Assembly (NCBI GenBank): GCA_021613535.1
Contig: CP075493.1
Coordinates: forward strand, 7,130,001 to 7,194,000
Reading direction: 5' to 3'
DNA from: Adineta vaga
Taxonomy: Eukaryota > Rotifera
DNA: 64,000 bases
The notes under the pieces were generated by a model that saw nothing but the letters and a program-made list of their open reading frames with translations, made no database searches and was not told the DNA's origin. The translations under genes and the position numbers were made by a program. Numbering within the stretch: position 1 is the first letter of the stretch; the number at the start of each line of letters is the position of its first letter. Below, in pieces: positions 13,054 to 24,000 of the stretch.

Positions 13054-14126
13054 TCATTTTCGTTTCGATTGACTGTCATCATGATCAGATTTTCGTTTTA
13101 ATGAAAATAAATTTCTATCAGATATCGTTTGTTTAGCATCAAGTATTCTTCCATATTGACGATATTTAGGATCATTTTGATGTTCACTTAAAAATTGATC
13201 AATACGCATTTTTAATTGTTGAGCAACAACTGGTTGAGTTACTTCAGTAAATGATTTTAATGTAAATGGATCACGTGGTAAACGAGACCAACGTGTATCT
13301 TCAGCAATACATTTTTCTAATGTTGTTCGATCAATTAAATGACCACTTGGCAATAGCATTGGAATTAACATAAGATCAGATGTTAAAGAATCAAGAAAGT
13401 CAGAAGGAATTTCTTCGGAAACTTTCGAAGAGATTGAATCATTGCTTGCTGAAGGTTGAACTGGAGTAGGAAAGAGAAGTTCTTGAAGTTTAGTTTTGAA
13501 TTCTGTCGGAATGGAATTCGATAATGATCCCCAAATTTGTAGATATTTCAAAGCACATGACGATACACGCCAAGTACGTTTAATGGTAATTTTAATTGAA
13601 CTACAATTGATTAAATGTGTATTGGCAGAAAATCGATATTTGGACGTATTTGAATTGGTTTGTTCATTATCATGATCATAGATTTCAATTCGTTGAATAG
13701 TTTCATCTTCATTTAAAATTTGTGCAATTCGATAAAATGTTAATTGTCGAGAATTGATGAGATTCGATTTATTCGATGAATCGATTAACCAAGATGTTTT
13801 CTCCTCCATCCTTTGATGATTTACACAAAATTCAATCAATGTGGAGCGATGATGACCCAACGATGGACCGAGATAGATATGTTTTATATCGATATTAAAA
13901 GGAAATCGAATGTAAATATCAACAGGTGGTCGTTGTAATGAGTCAGCGAGAAAACCATTGCTATTGTAATAAATGAACTATCAAATTAATATAAAGAAAA
14001 GTTTTTTTTCAATCGATACTTTTGTGAAAAGTTTTTGGCAAGATTTTGAGCATGGTAACCATCGAGTTGCATTTGAAAACATTCGAGTAGTGGTTGAAAT
14101 TGAGCTGTACAAAAATTTACAAGCAT
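13054..14126 (-). CDS. UBOX5: U-box E3 ubiquitin ligase UBOX5/RNF37
   Basis: Two exons, 14126-14020 and 13960-13054, give 337 aa. The N-terminal domain typical of RNF37 is present (MLVNFCTAQFQP, LDGYHAQNL, then PPVDIYIRFPFNIDI). The U-box follows around residues 235-310: LLPSGHLIDRTTLEKCI, WSRLPRDPFTLKSF and LKMRIDQFLSEH. The C-terminus is short and basic (SLKRKSDHDDSQSKRK), probably nuclear, and shorter than in vertebrates, lacking the C-terminal RING-like region. UBOX5 works with E2 enzymes in ubiquitin transfer. The spacer upstream to UNG is 540 bp, while METTL18 follows almost without gap. Confidence 0.88.
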
Positions 14127-14666
14127 GGTGGGATGTTATAACATTGATTGAGAATTGATTAAATTGTTACTCGTTTCTTCAGAAGATATCACTTGTTTAT
14201 TAATCTAAAATTTTAGTACGATTATAAGATAGATTTTAGAACAGATACTGAAGATTAACAAATAGGAACAGTACAATATGATAATTCGATCTTTGTATAA
14301 ACACCGAATTATGATCATGACATTATCAGAATGATACACATTTAATAATTTTCGAAGAATAGTTCTTTCATTATCAAATTGATTCTAGCCAGTCAAATGA
14401 ATAGAGATTCATGTTTTAGAACATAAGAAAATTGTTTATTTTTTTAAATGAAATTTTGCAAGAGAAATCTGACATAAGTTTACGTGTAAAAATAAAGTGT
14501 CATAAGATCTGACATAAGTTTCATAAAGAAGAAAGACTAGACAATCATAATTACTCACATATCAAGAATATACAAAAACGACAAGAAAAGAACGAAAAAA
14601 TAATAATCATATACAAAATAAATTAAATCATCATTGTTCACAAGAAAGAATTTTTTTTTCGTTGAT
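14127..14666. other. spacer with a short direct repeat
   Basis: Spacer between the UNG stop and the UBOX5 start, both on the minus strand. It holds two copies of ATCTGACATAAGTTT about 40 bp apart (near 14468 and 14507). No gene was seen. Confidence 0.45.
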
Positions 14667-16076
14667 TCAATCAAATGGCATTTCATCTTCTGATGGTAAA
14701 TTTGACCAATTGATTTCAGCTAGACCAACACTTTTTAGATATTCATTGGCTTTAGAAAAATGCTACAAAATAAATCGAATTGAGTATGAAAGATGAATCT
14801 CGCTGTTTGCTACTGTACCTTACAACCCATAAATCCGTTATAAGCTGACAGAGGAGACGGATGTGCAGCTGTAAGAACATGGTGTCGATTCTAAATACAG
14901 AATGAACTTTATTGAAATAATGAGTTATATGAAAAACACTAACTTTATTAATTCGAGCGCCTTTGTTTTGAGCATCTCTTCCCCAGAGTAGAAATACAAT
15001 ATTTGATGAACGATCATTTAAATATTGAACAACTGCATCCTATAGATCGAAATCGATGGAGAAAAAAGATCGATGACAACTTTTTCAATCATTTCTTTAC
15101 CGTAAATTTTTCCCATCCTCTTCCTTTATGTGAATTAGCTTTACCCTTTTCAACTGTCAAACAAGCATTAAGCAATAGAACTCCTTGTCTTGCCCAGCCT
15201 GACAATGTTCCATGATTTGGAGTAGTAAAATCTGGTATATCAGCTTTCAATTCTTTGTACATATTTACAAGACTGTAGAATAATTAAGAACAAAAAGAAA
15301 TGAATAAGAATTAATGAATTTTTAACAAACCTTGGTGGTGGTGTAATATTTTTTCTTACTGAAAAACATAGACCATGTGCTTGATTGGGACCATGATATG
15401 GATCTTGTCCAAGAATGACTACTTTTACTTCATTTAACTCACACATACGTGTAAATGTGAAGACATGATGCGGCGGTGGATAAACTGTGACACCTTTTTC
15501 ACGTTCATCAGCAATAAAATTTGCTAACTGATCAATTAAATAGAAGATTTAGAATATCTAATTCATCCACTATTGTAAACATACTTTTTGAAAATAGTCT
15601 TTGGAAAATTCTTTTTCAAATGCTTTATACCATGATATACCCATATCAACAACTAATCCACGTGTAGCTTTTGTTTCAAGTTTCATTTTCGCTGCAATAC
15701 GATTATTTTCAACACGTTCAGCTAAACGTTTTTCTTCTTCTGTTTTTGGTACATTTGGTGAATTGACCTTCGAATTTGGCTGAGATGTCCGAAAAGGTGA
15801 TGCTACTGGTGTATTGGATGCTGTTTTCACTCGTTTTGGAGTTGTCGAAAGAACCTTAAATATGGAATAGAAATTCCTGCTGATTATTTAATTCACAATT
15901 CTTTTTTTCTCTCTCTCTCTCTATTATTTTATCACTCAATATAATAAGTTACTTTTTTATGAGAGAATATTTCCATTGGATATGTTTACCTCCTTAACGT
16001 CTTCATTTTCATCGAGAACATCAGAAATTTCGCGTTTTTTTTTGAAGAAAAGTGTGATTGATTTTTGTTGTGCCAT
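14667..16076 (-). CDS. UNG: uracil-DNA glycosylase, nuclear form
   Basis: Seven exons (about 16076-15990, 15854-15585, 15527-15331, 15272-15101, 15039-14944, 14890-14819, 14762-14667) give about 329 aa with consistent phases. UNG removes uracil from DNA in base excision repair. The protein opens with [15 protein letters not shown], a PCNA-interacting PIP box (QxxIxxFF type) at the very N-terminus as in nuclear UNG2. A Ser/Pro/Lys-rich linker follows, then the catalytic core with the water-activating loop [18 protein letters not shown], the LLLNACLTV strand, and the [17 protein letters not shown] leucine loop. All catalytic motifs are intact. No mitochondrial alternative exon was seen. Confidence 0.96.
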
Positions 16077-16102
16077 GTTTTTTCTTCTTCTTTTTTATCG
16101 AT

Positions 16103-16115
16103 CTAGAAGAATGTA
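16103..16115 (-). promoter_or_regulatory. candidate trans-splice acceptor upstream of UNG
   Basis: The minus-strand sequence reads ACATTCTTCTAG, ending 26 nt before the UNG ATG, within the 147-bp gap after the GTPBP4 stop. This could be a spliced-leader acceptor or the end of an ordinary 5' UTR intron. Confidence 0.4.
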
Positions 16116-16223
16116 ATATGAAAAAAAACAAGTGTTGATTTCGTTTCGTAAAAAGGTTACGATATTTTATCCTTTATTTTATTTATTCCGAAAAACATAA
16201 CAATGAACAATACAAAACAAAGA

Positions 16224-18792
16224 CTAACGTCGATCTGTTTTGCCACTTGATCGTTTGCCGGAAACTAAAAATCGAATCAAAGAAAGAAAAATGAAGTTTA
16301 TGAATCAAAAATAAAACAAGAAAAAACTTACATAAGTGTTTTGGTCTTTTAACGAAAACTCTTCTATCGGATTCACCAATTCTAGCATCCAGATTGTTTT
16401 TACGTTGGCTAATCTTATTGACTTTTCTCGCCTTTTTAGCCATAGCCACATCTCGAATACCAGATTGATCACGAGGTCTTTTCGAACTACTTCGAACATT
16501 GCCCTCCGAATCTTCACGTTTACGTTTTGTTTCTGGTCGACTCAATGATCGACTACGTGTTTCATGCATCTTGGCAACATAATGAGACTAAAAATAAAAT
16601 ATTTAGAAAACATGCATTTCTTAAATCAATAGTTGCTTCTTTATCTTACATCTTCTTTATTATCCATATCAATGCCTAATTCACTCATCGTATTTTCTAA
16701 ACGTTCTCTTGCTATGGGTAATTTTGGTCGTGGTACAGATGGTGTTCGTCGTGCTTGTTTCTTCGATCTTGCATCACCAATAATAACTTGTCGTTTATAA
16801 CGAATTTTTTTTGCTAATTTTCGAATTGCTGTTGTTTCTTCATCATCTTCACTTTCATCAATATCATAGAATCCAGCTTGTTCACGTGCTTCTTCTTCAC
16901 GTTCTAATTCTTCTAATTTCGCCATGATATCTGGATCAATGAAGTCAGCAATATTCTTGTTTCCATGGATTTCTGGTAAAACATCATAACGTTCATCATT
17001 ATTTTCTAATGACCATGTTTTACGTAAATCTAAATGATAATCTTCTTCCAATTCGACTTCCAAATCACGTTCAGTTTTCTTCTTTGTGCCTTTCGATGGT
17101 GTTACTTGCATAGATTCTAAACCTTGAATAACACCTTCAGGAATAAACGGTGCACGAACACGATCATCACGTTTTAGTGGTTGAGCAACATGTAAACGAT
17201 TGAGAACATCGTTAACTTTACGACTTTTCAATTTGATATCAACACGATGTGCTAATAAACGATCACAAGCCTAAAATCAAATATAATAATCAAGATGTTG
17301 GTGTTTTTGTTTTCTTTCGATAATTGATAATCGATTGAACACTTACTTCATTTCGAACTTCAATAACACCTTCTTCAGAGAATGTACTCATTTCAATGAT
17401 ACGAACATCATCTTTACGAAATTGTTCGAATACAGCCTAGATATGAAAATCTATTTAGAACAAATACATGGAAATATTAGGTAACTGCATACCTTTTTGT
17501 CTTCGGGCAATTCATCGAGTCGTTTGATATCAATTTTGTTAACAACAATTAACAATGGTTTATTTGTAAACAATACTTTAATATTGTTGAAAAGATTGAG
17601 CTACAAAAAAGACACAAGAAGAATTGTGATGGATAGATTTACACTATCAATTAGAAAATAATTGATATAGCTATTTTGTATTCAAAAAGACTGAAATAGG
17701 ACTTTTTTGTACGCTTTGTCTCAACTTCATAATTCTATTCACTCTAATGTCTTACTTGTTCTTCCAATGTATAACCACATGTTTCCGAAACATCCATAAC
17801 GTAAAGAATGGCAGCACGAAGATGTGCTAATGCAGTAATAGCTTGCATTTCAATTGTATTTCGATCCTCTATTAAACATATAAATTGATAATTATTCATT
17901 AAAGAATCGAAAATCTTACCTAACGAATGATCGAGAATACCCGGTGTATCAACAACTTGCCAACGTAAATATTTATAATCTGTATGACCGACATAAAGTG
18001 ATTTCGTTGTGAATGCATATGGTTGAACTTCGACATCTGCTCGTGTAATTTTATTCAGAAAACTTGATTTACCAACATTTGGATAGCCACATACTAATAA
18101 TGTTCGTGTATTTGGATCAATGGATGGTAAACGTGATAAATGTTGACGAACTTGTTCGAGATATTGTAAACTTTGATTTTGTCGTTTGACAATTGTTGCC
18201 ATTCTATCCGAAAAATAAATCAATGTCAGATATTCATTTCGTATGTTAATACTAACCTTCCCAATGCTGCCTTTTTCAAGCATTTACATCGGTAAAGTGA
18301 ATCAGCAAACTTCAACATTCGTCCATAATCTTTAGCCACACTAATTTATTTTTAAATAGAGAATTAATAAAACTAATCATTCGTTTATTGTTATTCTTAC
18401 TTATCAATTAAATTCTTTGCAATACTTAATTGACCAAGAGCAAGTTTATAATGATTTTTATCATATAAAACATTCATTAAATCAGCATAGAATGGATGAA
18501 CTTCCTATAGGAAAAAAAACCGCCAATGTTCCTGTTTAGTTTCTTATAATAAACAAATATCGAAATTTACTTCAAGTTTTGGAAATTCCGTGAGAATTAA
18601 TTGAAGTTTATCATGAAAACTTTGTTGAGTAAATTTGATTTTTCGTAAATAAAAATTACGAATACGAGAAATTTTATATTGTTTATGAACAACGGTTGGT
18701 GTTTTACGTTGAGTTTTCGATAGGATAATATCAATAAAATCCTGAGCGGTTGGTATTGTAATTATTTTCTTAAAATTATATTGTGATGCCAT
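16224..18792 (-). CDS. GTPBP4: nucleolar GTP-binding protein 1 (GTPBP4/NOG1)
   Basis: NOG1 is an essential GTPase of 60S ribosome assembly in the nucleolus. The gene has about eight to ten exons. The start [21 protein letters not shown] (ATG 18790-18792) is family-typical. The G1 motif is GYPNVGKSS (about 18090-18060), G3 is DTPG (about 17945) and G4 is NKID (about 17535), the last two on different exons. After the G domain come [13 protein letters not shown]-like sequence, the acidic NOG1 region, and [19 protein letters not shown]. The C-terminal tail is Lys/Arg-rich ([15 protein letters not shown]) and ends GKTDRR at 16226-16224. UNG follows 147 bp downstream on the same strand. Confidence 0.95.
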
Positions 18793-21050
18793 TTTGTAAA
18801 GATTTCTTCAAGATATTAATTGAAATCTGAAAAATAAATAACAAAAAAGAATTAAAATATGTTCTTAAGTAATTCCGACGTTTCAGTTAACCTGACTGAC
18901 TAAGAAATGAAAATATACTGAATGGTTTGTTTTTTTCGATCGATTGAAGACAGTGGAATTCATTTTGAAAAATATGAAATTGTAATATAATTTTGATTTT
19001 AATTTCACTGAAAGTAAATCGAAATTTAATTATGAAGAAAATGTTCGAATTTTACTATAGATGACGCTAATGTACCATTCGATTTCATTAAATCGACTAT
19101 ATACTGTATATGATATATATATATATATATGTATGAATTTGTATTCATATAAGATCTGAATGACAATGTTTGTATCATTCGTTTTCTGTTCAAAATATGT
19201 AGAATATCCTTTTTTTTTAGTGATTTTCAATCGTTTTTCGATGATTTTTAACCTTGTCTGTTCGTTTATCACTTGGCAACGAATAGATTTGAACAAATGT
19301 TCATAGTGATTTCTTTTTGGTTGCTATTAATCTCCTTGTTGAATGTTGACGTTTGTCGAGTGTTATAAGAGAAAAGAAAACGTTAAACACTTGTTCAGAT
19401 TTAAAGTTTTTTCTTTTCATTGACACCATAAATAAAATTTTCTATCAATCGTTTATCTTTATTTTCTTTCAGATTTAATTAACCATTGTATATTTGGTAA
19501 TTATATCTATATATATATTTATATACAATTGTAAGTAGAAAGAATAGATTTGTTCGTGTCCTTGATATTCGATTCGAAAAAAAAAAGAAGACACACAAGT
19601 CTATTTAATCTTGTAAAAGGAAACCATAGAAAAAAGATATTTTCTTTTTACATGAATATAATGTCTTAATTTCGTCTTTCGGTTCTTTTTTCCTCTGTCT
19701 GTTCTTACATTAGAATTTTGTTTCTAGTAATAGAAACTTTGTTGGTTGATAAGGTATGATTTCGCTTACCAAATCTGAACTGATTTTTCATACCTATGAG
19801 CAAAACAACACAATCATTTTTACTTCGAAATATTGAAAGAAACAACCGCAAAGCAAAACAAAATACGGCTTATATATTTCCAATTTCTTTCGTTTTTCTT
19901 TCTAAATGTACATCGAAGAAGAATCAAAATCTTTTCATCCATAGCAATCGCATCGAACGAGAATACTCAATTAAACTCTGTCTTGTTTGTCTTTCGTTTT
20001 TCTTTCTCAAGTAATATTGAATTGATAGCAGAAGAGAAAAAGAAAAAAAAACGGTTCGATGCCTGAAATTTATAAAACCTTGAAAAAACAAACGAAAAGA
20101 AGTAGACTCGAATAAATAATCAATACATTTTTGACTGTATGACGTAGTTATACAATAAAGTTCAGAGTTTTTTCTTTATTTTATCATTGAAGTGATTATG
20201 ACTTTGATGAGATTAGTTTTCTTTCATGCCATTTTTATGTTAAAACTTTCAAATAGAAGCACTTTTTTTCAAGAACAACACATAGACCAATATATACGAA
20301 GGCATATAACTGACAATTTAAGAATGTGTTAGATAAATTTCTATGGATTCTTTTGGTTAGTCTTGATTGATCATATTTCAATAAAAAGTTCAATATAACT
20401 TCTCGTCTCATACATATGAATTAATAATCAAACATTGTCGTTAACGATAATTGTAATCAACCAACTGACGTTTCTCTTACATCACAGAAAAATGACGGAC
20501 ATGCACTCGACTGATTGAATGGATGATTAAATATTGATGATTACTTTTCTTAATTGTCGATTAGGTCTTTCCTTTTGAATAACCACAAAACCACAATCGA
20601 AATATGTTAGTTGAGATGAAGGAAGAAAAAAAAAAGAAAAGATTGTTTGTTTTCTATTTCTCAATTTCTTTGACTTTCATTTGAATTAATCGAACATTTG
20701 GTCAGATTCATTTTATACATTTGAAACATATTTGAAATCATCTTGAGAGGATGACCAAAAAAAATAAACCATTTCGTCGTCGGCAATAAATAAACAAAAA
20801 AACGAAGAAAATTTTCTTTTTTTTTCTCGCTTGTTTTTTCTCTTTGACTTTTTTTCATTCTCGTCTTTTTCGATAGCATTGTAATTATCGTCAACAGTTA
20901 GGCCACTTTCGTTACTCGTGTGGTGTCACATCACCAAGAGCAGAACGTTCGATCAAGAATTTCATATTTATAAACAAAAGAGTTCAGCTAGTTGCCAGGT
21001 GAAAGATCATTATTTGTATTCGAACATAAGAATTTTCGTTTATCAGCGAT
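18793..21050. other. intergenic between divergent genes, no gene seen
   Basis: About 2.26 kb between the GTPBP4 start and the rootletin start. AT-rich, with TA-dinucleotide runs near 19110-19130 and 19505-19525 and several A or T homopolymers. No conserved reading frame is visible. It presumably carries both promoters. Confidence 0.55.
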
Positions 21051-24000
21051 ATGATGGTAGACGACAATGTTCTTGAAAATTCGTTTGTATGTATTGACTA
21101 TTTTCATCATTGTGTAGTTTTATCATCTGTTCGAATGATTGAAACATAAGAATTTGTTCTTCTTAATTTTCTAGCGTTTAGAAGAAATTCTATCGGATGA
21201 AGATGACAATCGTAGTAGACGATTCGTGGTCGAACACAGGATATATTTATAAATCGTATTCGCACACCTCCAATAACACGATCTCGATCTCAACATACAG
21301 TTTCAAGTCAATCGTCTGGTCGAAATTTAATGGGTACACCAAGTGCAGTTCAAATTTTTGATGAAAATCGTTTTCTCAATGATGAATTGAATCGAGTTGA
21401 AACAGTCTTAAATTTGACTCGAGCAGAAAAAGATGAATTAAGTATTCGTTACAATGCTTTATCCGATCGAGTAAGTCACTTTTTTTTCAATCATCTTGTT
21501 ATGTCTTTAGTTGTCATTGAAAACTTTATAAAAACATATTAGAAATCTCGATGATATTCTTCAATTCCTAATGATTAATAAACATGAAAGAGTAACTTCG
21601 AGTTTTTTTTTCTTTCATCATCGAATATATGCAGTCAGCAAATATTTCCGTTTGAATTTTTTTGAAAAGCTTCTTTGATTTATTTTCTCTAGCTTGAACA
21701 ATCATTACGTGCTCAAGGTATTGATATATCATCTGATGTTAGTGAAGGTGAACCTGAACGACGTGTTCTTGTTCAACAAAATATCGATCTAAGACGAAAA
21801 TTGGAAGAAGAACATCAATCATATAAACGTAAATTGTCTAATTATCAAGAAGGACAACAAAAACAAGCACAACTCGTACAAAAACTACAAGAAAAAGTTA
21901 GGGCTTTCTTTTGAAAAAGTGAATTCTTAAAATGTTTTTTTCGTCTATTTAAAGGTTGTACAATATAAAAAACGATGTACAGAATTAGAAACATTAACTG
22001 AACAACAAAAACCTCATATGGATCGTATTCGAGTTTCAGTAAGTAGATCAACGACGGAGACAAATCTTGAGAGTTTTCTGAATTGAATTTAGTCAACGAA
22101 TAATACATCAACTTCGGTTTATAAATCTCGTGTTCCTGAAACGAATGAAGATGAACAAAATGCAACAACTATTATTCTTGAAGAAGAAAAACAAAAGTAA
22201 GTATATCTACGATTATTACTATGTAGAGTCTAAAGATAAGAAACATATTTTCAGATCAGTAAATTTAACTCAATTGAATATTCTCTTACGTGAACAACTT
22301 GATCAAGCGCATTTAGCTAATCGACAATTGAGTGAAGATCTTCGTCATCTTACCAGTGAACTTCAACAAGTTCGTGAAGAATTTATGAAAAAAACTCATG
22401 ATTTTAAAGAAGAAACACGAGTTAGTATCACTCTTTTTCTCGTCGTTTATATCATTTCTTAATGATTTTATTAGGCATTCAATAAATATTATGATAAAGA
22501 ACATAATCTAATGTATGAATTATGGCGAGAAATTGTTTCTTTTCGTCAACAATTTACGGAATTGAAAGGCACAACTGAACGTGATTTAACACGCGTTCGA
22601 AATGATCTTGCACAAACAGGTCGATCATTAACAAGTGCTTGTTTTAGCTTTTTAACATCCGCCAAAACCGCTGAATCACAAGGACAAGTATAGTCAAAAA
22701 CTATTCCGATTGTCTTTTATAATCTATTCAATTTCCTTTAGGCTGTAGCCGAACGTGAACGTAATGATCGTACTAATTTAGAAAGTCAAATTCGAGAAAA
22801 AACACGTGAAATTACTGATTTACAACAAAAGTATGTGTATTCTTTTCAGATAAATCACAAAAGAAATCAACAATTTCTTTTATAAAGATTGCAAGACTTA
22901 ACTCAACTTAATGATAAATTACGCAATCAATTGACTGAAAAAGATAGTACAATTACAAATCTTACACGAACTAATCAAACTATGGTAAGTTTATCTTGAA
23001 GAAGCTTTTGAAGATAATTGAAATTTAAAAGTGTTCGTTATTCTTTCTTAGCATGAAAAAAAAGACTTTCACTAATAGATTCTCTTGTTATTAATATATC
23101 AGATTTTGTTAGACGATCGTATGTCCTTATACGTTTGAAGAGGAAATTTAATATCAAAAGTTTCATTCAATCAGTCAGACAGACAGACGAATAAAAAAAA
23201 CAAACTTTTCGATTTGATTTTTTTGCTAATCAATTCATAAAGACGATTTTTTTTTCTTCATTTCATCATACGTATATCAATCGAAAGAAAAACATTATTT
23301 AAAAGAATCAAAATTGTAATGTCGTTTTGTTGTATGAAAGATTTTCGAGTTTCATTAAGCCGTTTGTAATGTATCACATTTTTTCTGCAAACAAAAATTC
23401 TTTGCTGGAAAGCACAATCAATTGTGTTTGCAATTATATACTCTCGTTTTCCCTTCATCTACTTGTGCTGTTTATTGACATAATGCTATTCTCATCAGTA
23501 AATTTAAATGAGACCCGAATGATTGAGAGAAAAAAAGAAAAAAAATTTTGGTAAAGAAAAAAAACGTATTTTGATAAAAGAAGCCCGTTAATAAATTACA
23601 TAGTGGAGGCCGCGATTGTTTACTTTGCAGTACTTGTGATAGTGTTGGTGGCAGTAGTTTGAGAAAAAGATTAAACAACAACTGCCACTAGCATTTTTAG
23701 CTGTTGTCACTTACTTGTTGTTTGCGGTATACTTTAAGCGAAATGGTGCAAACTAATGCGGTTCCACAGGTGCACCTGTAGACATATTTTCCATTTTAAT
23801 ACCTTCATGACTTTGTTTCTCGCTCTCTTTCACTCTCTCTCTCTCTCTCTTGTTCGCTCACCCGAGCGGTATCCAATGTACTGAATGAGATTTTGAGAAC
23901 AATTAGAAAAGAATTTTATCATTCATTAAACATTTCAATTGGAAAAACAATAGTGATTGTCATCGAATCTGCCAGTTGTTCGTTGTCGATTTTTTTGAAG

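Noticed and set aside
19105-19135. TA-repeat as a possible promoter TATA box
   Set aside because: Simple dinucleotide repeats are common in this AT-rich DNA, and no gene starts at a fitting distance.
20045-20070. tRNA B-box-like GGTTCGATGCC
   Set aside because: No matching A-box, cloverleaf or acceptor stem could be drawn around it.
21212-21239. A similar ~28-nt GT-AG stretch in the rootletin N-terminus
   Set aside because: Same length problem, and splicing it does not enter the conserved frame.
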